Below are positions 22,441 to 34,411 of a stretch of 64,000 bases of DNA, one piece after another (positions within the stretch are counted from its first letter, which is position 1; each line of letters begins with the position of its first letter). Both the position numbers and the translations under genes were made by a program. Source of the DNA: Hanleya hanleyi (Eukaryota > Mollusca > Polyplacophora > Lepidopleurida > Hanleyidae). The DNA is taken from NCBI GenBank assembly GCA_036873755.1, contig JAVTVY010025297.1, forward strand, positions 50,448 to 114,447, given 5' to 3'. The notes beneath the pieces were generated by a model. It was not told where the DNA came from and ran no database searches. It worked only from the letters and a program-made list of their open reading frames with translations.

Positions 22441-25400
22441 TTAAAATGTCTTGTGTCTCAGCGATTGATTCTATTGCATGCTTTGCATGTGTTTTGTTTC
22501 GTTTTATGAAAATAGATCTGTGATATGCGTGTGGTATTTTTTTCCCCATCATTATTGATTTTAATTTTAATTCATCTGTGATATATGCGCCCTCGTTTTT
22601 ACTCTAGTGATTGATTTTGATTTCATTCATTGCATGTGTTTTATACAATAATGTTTTTTTATCACTGCAAATACCTTAAAAATGATATGTTTTTCTTTTA
22701 TGAATGATTACAATATGCTGGTCGTTGGAGTTTTTATATTATTATTTAAATCCAAGTGTTACCCCTCCCTTCCTGTCCATTTTGTAACCTTGCCAACTAA
22801 CGCCTTTGGAGTTTTAACGTAATGTTTATATTTTACTTCCGAAAAGTACATTTTTATCTGTTTAAAACACAGTATTTATTTTAGAACAAGTATTTATTTT
22901 TTATTACCAAGTACCGTTTTAATTTTAATTGTTTCTTTTGTAAAGCAAAATTACTGGCCTGGTCTATGTCATTCAACTTAGGATGGGAGGACACAAATTT
23001 AAAATTTGATTGATTGATTTACATGTTCTCGAGTCCAGATCAACGACAGGGTCGTGCTGTACGCGGATAGTTGTTTCCCGATCTTAGATAATAATCATTT
23101 ATATGTTTTCTTATATACTTAAATTGCTGTTTCTTTTTATTATCATTCCAGTTGCTTCTTGGAGTTCCACATACGCAGTAGTTACCATTTAGACAGTTCT
23201 GAAACAGCGTTACTATGTCATGCGCCGTAAAAGAGGTTTGTTATTTACTATGTAATGCTTCGTACAAAGGCGTTTTGTTACTTAATATGTAATGCGCCAT
23301 AAAAGGCCATTTTGTTACTTATTAAGTGACGTAATCTAATCTGTAATGTCATCTTCCCACGAGCGCATAATTCCCCCACATCAATAATCCCTCATAATCA
23401 AAGATTAGCGTGTAATGTGCATGCTCTAAATATACATCATCTTTGCATCATAGCTAAATTTGTCAGGAAAATTTGTATACGCCCACGCCTGTCTCTGGAA
23501 TGTACCCACAAAGTAGGTCATATCCCAAATGGACTGGTTGGAATCATCTTGGTCTAAAAATATCCCCAATCAGAGTACTGCTCTTGCGTTGCCAAATATT
23601 GCCACCAATCAAATTTGGGGTATTTCCACCTTCTAACATATCAACCAATCAAATCGTAGAACAGGTTTGCTGTCTAAACATAGGTACCAATCAGAACACG
23701 ATTCTTGCATTACACCTGAATTTGCAAGCCCACTATAAGTCCTAATAAACTAGGTAATATATTAAATTAGCATTGACGTCAACCCGACCTAAATGCGAGC
23801 CGCGGTTAATACATCAAGGTGCTGATCGACTTATTAACCCGCATACATTCCAATTGTACACTGTATAAGACAGACTTGTATTGTTATTCGAAGTTCTGGG
23901 TGATTTTACGGTGAACGCTATATTTCTCTGGCTGTGCGCATTCAGACAGTTGCTCAATTTAATAGTAAGTTGTAATATTAATCCATATGATAAATCTGCA
24001 TGATTTATGTTGTTTTTGGAGACAGAATTAATACTTTAATTAGGCGTGTCAGTCAGCAGCAAAATTACTGTATACACATGTTGTCAATTATAGTACATAC
24101 ATTTTTTTTTAAATATCCCCTACACACTGTGACCTTCAATCTTCGAACAAATTACAGCACGTGGACAATTCGTGTATAAGTAAGACTTTTTCTTTTTTGG
24201 GAACGAGCAACTTAATTTTAAGCCCACGCCAGAAAACTTCTGCTTGAGAAGTGATCAAAGTGGTGTTCACTTGCCGATTAACAGTGAGTGGTGTACAGCG
24301 TTCAACTGGGGCTTCAGTTGCCCTCAATCTGTGAATAACTCAAGCAATACGCGACTGACATCTCATCATTCCGAATTGCTGGAGGGGATGGTGTAACAGC
24401 ACACAGACCCTTCAAGCCTTAATGCACAAATAATGACATAAACATGACATACATTTCAGTAGAGTATGTAATTTATGTCAATTGGCTATTGCCGACAAAA
24501 GAAATAAATAATGTATTTACAAGGTAATTGCGGAAGACAACATGAAATCTTGGAAGTCAAATGAAAACACAATTTGCATGCAACCCACACTCAAAATAGC
24601 AAGTCAAAGACTGTGCAGGCCAGTTTTTGGGCTACGTTCGGTTAGCTATAGCAAGCGAAACCGTGTGGAATGCTCATTACCCTTCTCTTCTGCACGACTT
24701 TCGTGCAAGTGGCTCCTTGACTTTTCAAAGAATGGGATTACTCTCAAATTTGGCTAAAACATGAACTGCACATTCAGTAATATCAAGGCTAGAATATTTC
24801 GCAATTCGATCAAACTTGATTTGTTTAGATTGATTTAATTTTTCCATTATGATGGATAATCCGTCCCACCGTGGTGGATACTGGCCCAACGCCCATTTGC
24901 ATACTCAGATTTGAACTTTTATCATTCTTTTTTTTTTCGGTTTGTGAACAATAATATGCGAACGATTTTTGGGTTCAATCAGCGCCAATCGCTGCCACGG
25001 AATACTGCCATCAACCCTGCCAATCCTCAGGGGAGGCTCATGGCACCCCCCCGCCATCCCTCGGCAAACTTCCTACCATATCTCCGAAAAGAAAAAAATG
25101 AGAGCTAACACGCTATGACTTTGTAGCTTAACATATTGGGTTCATTTTGAACCTATTTGCATAACCTCCTGAGTAGATTATCATGAGTGAATTCAAAATG
25201 GAGGCCCTGAAAAGTGTTATTGTATTTTTCTTTAAATTCCTGCTTTTGTGCGAAGAAAGGTGTGCACATTGGACTAATATTTATTAATTCATCATGCAGT
25301 TTTTGCGAAGAAAACCCCGACAAAAAAGTAGAAAACTGAGCGAAAAATCGAGCAAAAATGTCTTTTTCGAAATTCCCGTCACGGTGAAGGCATCAAAGCC

Positions 25401-27902
25401 ATCATCTTTGATTTCTTTATTTTTACTTTTTTTCTGGTAGAGCTTCATCAAAGGGTATAATATGACAAGTTAAGTTTCAGCCTCCTTACTCAAGAAGCAT
25501 ATTTAGGGTTATCGAAATGACCCCCCTCTCCCCCCGCCCCCTCAACCGCGCAGAAGTCCACGCCTGATAAGGTTAAACAGAATATTAAATACCTGGTCCA
25601 CTGAAGTTTACTCGTCAAATCCGGAATGATCCTAACGCAATAGCCGTTCATCTCTCTTCTGAGGCATCATGGCAAATATTTCAATGCAAGACCAATTTAG
25701 CCAGCGTTATATTGGTGCTGACATTAAACAGCTAAGCGATGGCAGAGCGAGATAACAATGCGGACAGTTTAGCTTCGGGGTGTTGACTTGATTATTTTAA
25801 CATCGACCTTCTCGATCTGTTTCCATCAAATTTTCTTTTATTCTCAAGTGACTGACTCCGGCGATAGACGGAAAATCGAACACCGTCCAATACAATTATA
25901 CGGTTCTGGTTCGTCATTCATTATTCAGCCGTTGTCCGTTAAAGAATAGCATTTAAGAACCAATTCCATATAACGGCATTAGCACCAAATTCAAAACGAC
26001 AATCCTAGTATACATAAACATAGGCTAGTTCCCTGCCAAGGAGAAGCGGTCAACAATTTTCAGTGATACCGGCCAGACATCATGATGTTCCATAAATATC
26101 AAATCCGTATCGTTGATCAATATTCTTAATCCATTAATTCTTATGCTAACAGGATGATGTACCATTCATGAATATAATAACGATACTCTATATAAATGCA
26201 CAGTATCTTTCCTTTCACTCTGTCATATTTCACTATTCCAGGTCTGTGCTTCTGGTGTGTACCCAGTCCAGAGGGGGGAGGGGTGGTTCGCGAAACTCTA
26301 TCAGAAAATGCATAATCATCAAGCGCTCGATGAGCGCAAAGACCTCCGTCGAGGCAACAGGGTCCGTAGGGGAATACATCACTGAATAACATAGGGCCGG
26401 ATGCCAAGCTCAGTTTTGCATTTGTTGGACGTTCAACTTCACCAATGGTAATTCACCTGTGGTTGAGGGTTCTCCACTAGCATGTCCAGCTACATGTGTA
26501 GTGATGTGGAAGTCACATTCCCCGCAAATAATTTTTGTCTGATTTCACGTGCTTGAAATATTGGGGTATGGAATAGAGTATGTTGATTGAAAACCTGGAA
26601 TACTGCTTGAGACATTAGGCTCCTTCCCATCCCACCTCCCCCTGAGAGGATGCCCTCACCCAAATCAACACGTTAGCGGCAGAAATGAGACCCTGTGTGC
26701 CTAGTTTTACCAACTTGCTTGTGATTTTGTGCTATAGGCCCTACACATCAACAATAAATATGTTGTATGTGTACAGTATAGCATCCTCATTGACGGAATC
26801 CTCTAAAAAAACACACCTGATTTTACCGACACTCCGTTCCGATCTGTCTCAGCATCATGTGATGATTCAATGCGCTCGGAATAATTTTGCATACTGGTGT
26901 TACAGGTCACCTTCACCATAATGTATCAATTACCATGAACTTGTACATGTATCACATTCATATTGAATGATGATGGCTGATGAGAATATTGCCCATATGG
27001 AACAAATGGCTGGATTCCAGCGAATAAAAACTTAATGTTAATCATAAACAACATACAATTAATAATACTATCAAATAATTATGTGTATTCCTTGTCGACA
27101 TCAATATAGTACAGACAATATTATGACTGAATCAAGGGTATATATGTCTACACTAAACTGAAGGAGACCCATGATGCATATTATATTATATTGTAAAACT
27201 TCACTTGCTAATCTCGATTATGTTGCTTATTGTGAAAATAAATGAAGTTATGAAAATAAATTTATTATAATTGCCCATTGCCCTCAAATTAAAAAATCTT
27301 CAGCAGCTAAAGTTAAGCCAATCATAACAATATATAACACCATTGTATTGTTGTTATATCACCTAGGTATTGATCTTTGGTTAAGAATGTAATGAGATAC
27401 ATATATACCTGTTCTTTGTGCTATTCTGATTGAAATTTGAATAAAACAATCAAAATATGTTCGGTTTTTACCTCTACTCAGGAAATGAAGTCTTTGTTTC
27501 TAGAGGCAAAATCATTTTAGACAATCAAGTCCTTACTTGGTCAAGGGAGATAATTTTGTAAAAAAAACAAAAAAAAAAAACAAGTATAGATGCACACTGG
27601 TGCAGAGCAGGAAGTTTTATGACCTTTGATGATATTTGTGAAGCATGCTGCAGGACTTCAACTTCCATGAATCTGATATTATCCACACAATCCCATTCTA
27701 CATGATATTTTAGCCACAGCACAGATAAAATAGGTCACTTCATTTATCTGTTGTAGATCCAGGAGCTATTGTGAGCTGCAGGTTTTGTAAAAGTTAGATT
27801 CAATTATTCTAGGTGAAGGAATGAAGTCTGGCATGGTTGTTTTAAGTTAGAACTTGGCATCCTTGGAAATGTCTGACCGATTGACACATGTATCACTGTT
27901 TG

Positions 27903-28510
27903 TTTCGTGAGGAATCAGCTGATATCCAATGGGAGAGGGGGAGGGTGTGATTTGCACAATACTATGCGGCCAACCACTGACTCTGATTTTCACCACCTCT
28001 GTCATACCACACCTTTCTGACACAGCTAAACCAATCGATAGTCTGTATTGCTACTTCCAAGTTCATCCAGTACATCCATTGTGTAACAGTCCTGTTGCGT
28101 CTTATATCAGAGGTGCTGAATCCATGACCTGCATGTTGGAATCAATTGTATGCATTTAATATCAAAACTCAGTTTACTGAATTTTTATGGCCCTGCATGT
28201 GGTCATTACAGGCGTAATGTTTATTTCGTGAGGAATCAGCTGATATCCAATGGGGGAGGGGGAGGGTGTGGTTTGCACAATACTATGCGGCCAACCTCTG
28301 GCTCTGATTTTCACCACCTCTGTCATACCACACCTTTCTGACACAGCTAAACCAATCGATAGTCTGTACTGGTACTTCCAAGTTCATCCAGTACATCCAT
28401 TGTGTAACAGTCCTGTTGCGTCTTATATCAGAAGTGCTGAATCCATGACCTGCATGTTGGAATCAATTGTATGCATTTAATATCAAAACTCAGTTTACTG
28501 AAAATGTTTA
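27903..28510 (+). repeat. Two tandem copies of a 321-bp sequence
   Basis: 'tttcgtgaggaatcagctga' occurs at 27903 and 28224 and the copies stay collinear for about 300 bp. Each contains an ATG-started 76-codon open frame (27929-28159 and 28250-28480), and 321 is a multiple of three. The two predicted peptides differ at four residues and match no family I know. The few base differences mostly change the amino acid, which argues against selection for the peptide. Confidence 0.8.
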
Positions 28511-28729
28511 TGGCCTTCATTATATTTCATTCTTTCATCATACACAACAAGGTGTAATCCATTATACCGGTTCTCACAGCATACGTGTACTCAATACCGT
28601 AATGGTATCCTTACTCAAGGTAATTTGAGAATAATTTTTAATTCAGTGTATTGAAATGTTAATCGACATGTATGCTGCTGGGAGATGAACCTTTGAAATG
28701 CGAATTGCAGGTCTGCAAGTGGCTCACAC

Positions 28730-29155
28730 TGAAAATATATGAGGAAATTTGCAAAAATATAGGAGAAATATAGGAATTTGCAGAATAAAATATAGGAAAA
28801 TATAGGAAATAAAGGAGTGTAAGACAAGTCTGTACTACATTGTGTGTTCCAAACTTTTCTGGTGTTTAATCAAATGACTTTCACGTCCTAGTGGTGGTCT
28901 TTCAGGCGACCTGTTCTCTTGTTTGATTCAGCATAGAGAGATTGAAATATTTTGATATTTGCCGAGCGAAGCGAGGGGAATTTTTTTTCTGAAAAAAAAG
29001 TTTCTGAAAAACAATTTCTCAAATGTATTTCCTCATGACAGAGCATTGATGAAAGTTTTCATGCGAAAAAGTCAAAATATAGGAAATATAGGTTTTGAGT
29101 AAAATTTAGGAAAATATAGGAATGACTCAAAAATATAGGGAAATATAGGAAGCAC
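28730..29155 (+). repeat. AAATATAGGA-rich low-complexity patches
   Basis: Clusters of '(a)aatatagga' at 28730-28815 and 29075-29155 flank about 260 bp of ordinary sequence. No gene. Confidence 0.6.
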
Positions 29156-29460
29156 TGGAAGGCCTGGAATTGGGACAGAGACACATGTGGTTTGACAAAC
29201 AATAAACTATGATTTGATCTTTCATTACAATAATACTGGTAAATATTTTATAAATGCACAAGAAATTAATGCCAAAAGGCAAAATAAATACCCCCCCTCC
29301 GCCCGAAAGGAAATAGAACAACCACGGCAACGATTTGGTGCAAGACTCACGAAATATAATCGACAAAGGATCTGCTGGAAGTTGTATTGTCAGTCTTTTG
29401 TCCAGGATATTACCTTTTCAATGGGAGGTCTTACCGCCTTGCCGATATATAACCTGCCGT

Positions 29461-30293
29461 AGCCCTTGTTGATGTGACCAGTTGATGCTCACGTCATTGG
29501 GTCGGAGAAACCAAGCTATAGCGCACGGCAAACAGCAAAATTCAACTCAAGAAATTCGACCCAATAACATGAATAAATGCGTACCTTATTTCATCAACTT
29601 ATCCATATACACACACAATCTGCTCACGAAAGCACAGAGGGTAGGAAAAAACAAGTGACTCGGGATTGTTGTTGTTTCTCGGCACATATCAAAACGTCCT
29701 TCCTGCTCGCTTCACGCCATCTTTCTTTCCTTTCCTTTGCGCGCACGAGGATTACCCAAAATGCAAACCGTGCACGTGTTCGGAAAGAAATTCGTCCACT
29801 GGCAAACAACATGTCGGCTGTTAGGAGGGCCATCGATTCTGTTGTGTCCGACTTGAATTTGAATTATTCACTCAAAACGGAACAAAGGAATAGTTTGAAG
29901 TATGTGTGTGCTAAGAAGCAACAGAATTGATGGCCCTCCTAACAGCCGACATGTTGTTTGCCATTGGACGAATTTCTTTTCGAACACGTGCTCGGTTTGC
30001 ATTTTGGGTAATCCTCGTACGCACAAAGGAAAGGAAAGAAAGATGACGTGAAGCGAGCAGGAAGCACGTTCCGAGAAACAACAACAATCCCGAGTCATTT
30101 GTTTTTTTTCTACCCTCTGTGCTTTCGTGAGCAGATTATGTGTGCATATGAATAAGTTGATGAAATAAGGTACGTATTTATTCATGTATTTGGGTCGAAT
30201 TTCATGAGTTGAATTTTGCTGTTTGCCGTGCGCTATAGCTTGGTTTCTCCTACCCAATGGCGTGAGCATCACCTGGTCACGTCAACAAGGGCT
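29461..30293. repeat. Large inverted repeat, ~380-bp arms, 74-bp loop
   Basis: The arm 29461-29844 (from 'agcccttgttgatgtgacc' to 'atcgattctgttg') is repeated in reverse at 29919-30293 with small differences. Both arms carry what looks like a promoter-side sequence ending at an inward-facing ATG. The loop holds coding-like sequence. It lies wholly inside Helentron-like element C. Confidence 0.9.
29811..29930 (+). pseudogene. Putative RecQ-type helicase N-terminal fragment
   Basis: ATG at 29811 opens a 39-codon frame (MSAVRRAIDSVVSDLNLNYS, then LKTEQRNSLKYVCAKK) and stops at 29930. The 'LK-EQ--SL--V--K' pattern resembles the segment just before the Walker A motif in RecQ-like helicases of invertebrates, where a gene-specific start is followed by an LK-EQ stretch and then GKDV-PTG. 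Here the frame ends before Walker A, because the palindrome's second arm replaces the rest. It is a captured first-exon piece at most. The family call is from memory of the pattern. Confidence 0.35.
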
Positions 30294-30799
30294 AACCTCC
30301 CGTGCATTTGATATGCAACAACAACAACTTGGACTGTTTGGTTGGCTTCGGCATAAGTCATCAGCCGACAAATACTTTCCGATATAGAGAAATGACGGGT
30401 GGTATACTAGGAATCATTGCGTTGTAATGATATAAAATAGCGACAAAAAAACTACCAGAAAAACGGCAAAAAATCGCATCGTCGATCCATCTCTACAAGC
30501 TGGGGAGCCGCCATGTTCAATCTTCTGCTAGAAGCCACCAACCTGACTTCGTAACTCGTGAAGCATGATGGGAAGTGGAACCCGACTACAGAAGCAAGGC
30601 CCATTGAAATGCATTACAATGAGGGTTCCCCATTATTTCGTTTTTGTCCAAAAAGAATGCTTCAAAATTTCGTCGTAAACCATGGTAAACCCTATTGGAA
30701 ATCACATGAATCGTGGGTTCCCCATTTGACAATTATTTGGCGTGAGATTTCACGCTGCATTCCTAGACCTCCGTCTGATCGACGGAGGTAAAAACACGC

Positions 30800-31060
30800 T
30801 GACCGCTCATTCTGACGTCATGGTGAACCCATATTCTTAAAAAAAAATCTGTGTTTTGTCCTATACCAATCAGGTTTCCCCAATTTATATTTATGCAATT
30901 TTCGTCACGACATGATAATTATCTGATGTGAAATAAAACATTTTTTTTGCATTTGTATGCACAAAAAGACACACAATTTGAAGAAAAACAACGAAAATGC
31001 ATTATTTTCTGTCGTTGATTGTCGCCATTTTAAATTACCCCATGGTCGTCTGTTCGGAGA
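30800..31060 (-). mobile_element. Old TTAA MITE remnant (unit 3, continuation)
   Basis: 'cattctgacgtcatggtgaa' through 'tgtcgccattttaaattacc' matches 7140-7370 and 17640-17870. Its 5' part lies at 26220-26318, on the other side of Helentron-like element C, so the latter inserted into this older MITE. Confidence 0.6.
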
Positions 31061-31984
31061 GTATGCATCTAGATTCAAAATGAACACACTTTTATAAACC
31101 ATGAAGTCACATAGTTTCAGATATCAGCCTTTATCGTTCCACAGGCCGTATAGAAAGCCAAAGGGGTTTAGATAAATCTTGTCCATACAAATAGAAAACA
31201 AAAACATCCGTTTTTCACGAAGTGCGGTATTTCATGATGCCAAATCGGAATTTGGTGCATTTTAGAGGGTTAAACGACAATTTAACAGAGCCGATAAAGA
31301 TTATTTATCTAAAAATGTTATCATTTCTAAATTAGATTAGTTGTATAGTCACGGCATTTAAATTAGTATTGACCTGGCGTAAGAATCTGACGTAGAGGTC
31401 AAGTGCATTATAGTACCGGCAAAGGTCTGCGCCGTCTCAATAATTGGCATATTGAGGAGTTCCGACAGGGACGGTTTGGGGCGGTCACGGGTCGTTCAAA
31501 TGCATGGGGCATGTATTCCTCCGCGGTGATGCGGTCTGATGGTGATGCGGAAAATAAAGCTTCCGCGGACAGAAAGTAGTCCCTTGCCAAACAAGTGACT
31601 TCCAATGTTAATCTATACGAGGGGCGCATGTATGGACCCTGGTATCGTTCTAATGATAGGCATGCATGTACTGACCTTTAACATCCGGGACCTTTTCAAC
31701 ATCCGGATGACGTCATGTGTGACGTCACTTCCGGTGCGACTCGTGCGTGATCTTGGAGCGGAGAGGGGCGAAAAAATACCTGAAACCATGGGAAGAAAGA
31801 CTTAAAGTAATAAACATAATCTATAGATGTTGTACCATGTTATTAGGACCAGTCTAGCATCCGTGCGACCCAGGGTGGAGCGTTTATTGTCCAGTACATC
31901 TTCGCAAAAATCAATAAACAAAAATGGCGGCTCCGCTTGCTGTGGGGACGCCGTTTCGACATAACGGCATGGGAAGTGAGTGCA

Positions 31985-32830
31985 TGTAAAAGTTTCACCA
32001 GAAAAAAATAAGCGGAATACGGAATTTACCCCTACAATAGGGGAAATCCCCCTATCAACCATGTCCAAAAGGGCTACTATCGGTCTCCGGCTTATCGGGG
32101 TCTGCTGCTAGAGGTAGGGTGGGGGAGTGGGTGCATGTAAAATGAGGATATGTCCGAAAAAAAAGCGGAACACGGATTTTACCCCTAAAATAGGGGAAAA
32201 CTCCTATCAACCATATCCAAAAGGGGTAATATCGGCCTCCGGCTTATCGTGGGCTACTAAGAGAGGTAGGGTTGGGGAATGGGTGCATGGAAAATGAGGA
32301 TTTGTCCCCAAAAATATAAAAAGCGGAAAACGGACTACCCCTAAAATAGAGGAAAACTCCTATCAACCATATCCAAAAGAGCTAATATCGGTCCCCGATT
32401 TATCGGGGTTTGCCTATCAAGTAATACGTGGGTGCATGTAAAATGAGGATTTGTCCCCGAAAATATAAAAAAGCGGAACACGGACTTTACCCATACAATA
32501 TGGGAAAACTCCTATCAACCATGTCCAAAAGGGGTAATATCCGTCCCCGGGCTTATGGTGGCCTGCTGAGAGAGGCAGGGTGGGGGAGTGGGTGCATGTA
32601 AAATGAGGATTTGGCCGAAAAAATAAAAAGGCGGAACACGGACTTTACCCCTAAAATAGGGGAAAACCCCTATCGACTCTATCCAAAAGGGCTAATATCG
32701 GTCTCCGGGCTTAGCGGGGCCTGCCTATCAAGTCATGGGTGGGTGTATGATTTCACAGAAAAAAAATATATAAAATGCGGAACAGGGACTTTACCTCTAC
32801 AATAGGGGCCTTACTCGCACATTTGCATCT
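31985..32830 (+). repeat. ~150-160-bp tandem array in the F1 left arm
   Basis: 'gtgggtgcatg(t/g)(a/g)aaatgagg' recurs near 32130, 32282, 32428 and 32590, each followed by 'aagcgga(a/c)(c/a)acgga', 'cccctaaaatag(g/a)gg' and 'ctatcaaccatatccaaaag'. About five to six copies with indels. The array has no counterpart in the right arm, so F1's arms are asymmetric here. Confidence 0.8.
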
Positions 32831-32879
32831 ATACGGGGAAATGCCTGTATGGGGAATGGGGTGGTCATTTTTGTGTGGA

Positions 32880-33345
32880 TTTTACTATAGGTTGTTTAGT
32901 CTTGTTTTTCTCGTCTCGCAACGAAAACACGATGGGAAGGGTCCCGGAGCTAAGCGATGAAATTCCACGGAGGTCTGGATAGGCCATTAGGCCCATACTG
33001 GCTATGGGGGATAGGTCCATACTGGGAAATTCACAGATGTTCATTGCGATATGGGTTGTTTGGTTTTGTTTTTCACGTCTTACCATGTAGAACACGATGG
33101 GAGGTGTCTCGAAGTTAAGCGGTGGATTTTTTTGAAAAGTTTACCGAGGTCTGGACAGGGGCATAGACCCATACAGGCTATGAGGGATAGGTCCATACTG
33201 GGCAATTCACACATGTTCATTGCGATATGAGTTGTTTGGCCTTGTTTTTCATGTCTCACCACGTAGAACACGATGGGCGGGGTTTTGAAGTTAAGCTGTG
33301 AAATTTTTCGAAAAGTTCATGGAGGTCTGTATAGGCCCATAGGCC
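32880..33345 (+). repeat. ~170-bp repeats with inverted counterparts at 37150-37620
   Basis: Units contain 'acacgatggg', 'gttaagc(g/t)gt', 'gaggtctg(g/t)atagg' and 'ttgtttggttttgtttttc' and recur two to three times. Their reverse complements form 37150-37620, giving part of the inner stem of F1. Open frames here (76 codons at 32865-33095 minus and similar) repeat with the unit and are not genes. Confidence 0.75.
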
Positions 33346-33369
33346 TACTGGCTCAGTGGATAGGTCCAT

Positions 33370-33880
33370 AATGGGTGGGGTGTCACGTTGCAGCCCTCGA
33401 GGTGTAGATCCCGATTTGAGGGATGTCCACACCATCTGTGACGTCATTGGTGACTTCATCAATAGGAGTAGTTGCGAAAGTGAGCATTTTGGGGCAGTGA
33501 ATGAAGGTATTTGGTGTAGAGATGGACCATCCTTGGTCCGAATGCGTCCTGTTGGGTGTCCCCTTGTAGCCTTCGGGGTGGAGACCACGATTTCAGGGAT
33601 GTCCACAGCATATGTGACGTCATTGGTGACGTCATCAGTACGAGTATTAGCGAAAGTGAGCATTTGGGGGCAGTGAATGAAGGTATTTGGTGTAGAGATG
33701 AACCATCCTTGGTCCGAATGCGTCCTGTGAGGTTTCATCTTGTAGCCTTCGGGGTGGAGACCACGATTTGAGGGATGTCCACAGCATCTGTGACGTCATT
33801 GGTGACGTCATCGGTACGAGTAGTAGAGAAAGTGGGTATTTTGGGGCAGTGAAGGAAGGTATTTGGTGTAGAGATGGATA
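33370..33880 (+). repeat. ~180-bp repeats with TGACGTCA palindromes
   Basis: Three copies contain 'cc(a/t)ttgtagccttcggggtg', 'gagggatgtccac', 'tgtgacgtcattggtgacg' and 'gtatttggtgtagagatg' (starts about 33395, 33560, 33740). Inverted copies lie at 36440-37100. Each unit holds TGACGTCA-like words of the kind bound by CREB/ATF factors; whether these matter is unknown. The 106-, 71- and 160-codon frames over it are repeat artefacts. Confidence 0.75.
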
Positions 33881-33889
33881 CATATCACG

Positions 33890-34165
33890 CATAATAATAC
33901 CAAGTCTGTGCTGTATTATACCATATCTATCCTGAATTATACCATATCTGTCTTTTGATATACAACATGTCCTGTATTATACCACATCTGTCCTGCATTG
34001 TACCATATTTGTCATCTACTATACCATATATGTCCTGTATTATACCAAATCTGTCCTGTATTATACAGTATCCGTTCAGTATTATACAAAATCTGTGCAG
34101 TATTTTACCAAATATATGCTGTATCATACAGTATCTGTCCTGTATTACACCAAATCTGTGCTGTA
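33890..34165 (-). repeat. ~22-bp minisatellite, left arm
   Basis: Repeats of 'tgtcctgtattataccatat' with point changes. Inverted counterpart of the longer array at 35055-36430. Confidence 0.85.
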
Positions 34166-34352
34166 AAACGTGATCACGTGACAGTCAACATGGAAAAACC
34201 CGGATGTAAGATGAGGACCTGGATGTAAAACTACAGTACCCGGATGGAAGACAGAGGAACGACGGGAAAAACCCACTGGAAAACCCGGATGTTCACAAGG
34301 TCCTGGATGTAAAATCCACTGCCCACACATACACACACACCAGCTAACTTGC

Positions 34353-34360
34353 TATAAAAG
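34353..34360 (+). promoter_or_regulatory. TATA box of the F1 loop gene
   Basis: TATAAAAG, 52 nt upstream of the ATG at 34412, followed by a T-rich and pyrimidine-rich leader. The spacing would put a start about 30 nt downstream, close to the 'ttttttcttggccgtttcg' stretch. The downstream poly(A) signal makes this a compact transcription unit. Confidence 0.6.
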
Positions 34361-34411
34361 GGACGGGGTTTTTTCTTGGCCGTTTCGTCAGACACTCTGC
34401 CAACCGCCAAG

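Larger units (their letters stand above)
20560..23022 (+). pseudogene. LINE 3' region in unit 2 (paralogue of 10085-12705)
   Basis: RNase H pieces at 20600-20845 (SGKTGASFTIPEIKYNKFYH frame) and 20930-21045 (GIPGNGQADMLAQQALNL; the conserved GNE is GNG here). The knuckle GLCDECLVEDNIPHLWFYC is at about 21255-21315. The 3' UTR continues after the MITEs from 22445 and ends in TTGATTGATT at about 23008-23022. Several frameshifts and a 39-bp palindrome break the frame. It is inactive and lacks reverse transcriptase. Confidence 0.75.
15819..24662 (+). repeat. Tandem unit 2 of the segmental duplication
   Basis: Collinear with unit 1 from 'tgtggaatgcccat' to the same landmark at 24663. Unit 2-specific features: a 211-bp internal tandem duplication (16971-17392), about 510 bp of extra DNA at 19147-19660, a 39-bp perfect palindrome at 21051-21132 and a compound MITE at 21524-22440. 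It keeps blocks that unit 1 lost (15890-16780 and about 18430-18720), so unit 2 is nearer the ancestral arrangement there. Confidence 0.85.
26319..30790 (+). mobile_element. Helentron-like element C (4.47 kb) in unit 3
   Basis: Unit 2 has 'gcattatcaaaaacacgctg' uninterrupted at about 17611; unit 3 has the insert between 'gcataatca' and 'aaaacacgctg', inside an A-run, with no target duplication. The 5' end is TC followed by hairpin GCGCTC-GAT-GAGCGC and the motif GACCTCCGTCG. The 3' end is hairpin ACCTCCGTC-TGATC-GACGGAGGT, so the 5' motif has its complement in the terminal hairpin. That subterminal inverted repeat, lack of target duplication and 3' hairpin fit Helentron-type rolling-circle elements. 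No Rep/helicase gene of the transposon is seen, so it is nonautonomous; its interior carries captured-looking sequence. Confidence 0.6.

Noticed and set aside
29577..30272. 117- and 134-codon frames on opposite strands
   Set aside because: They mirror each other across the inverted repeat; only the 39 codons from 29811 look protein-like.
33256..33892. 160- and 106-codon frames in the F1 left arm
   Set aside because: The peptide text repeats with the ~180-bp unit and is mirrored in the right arm; repeat artefact.
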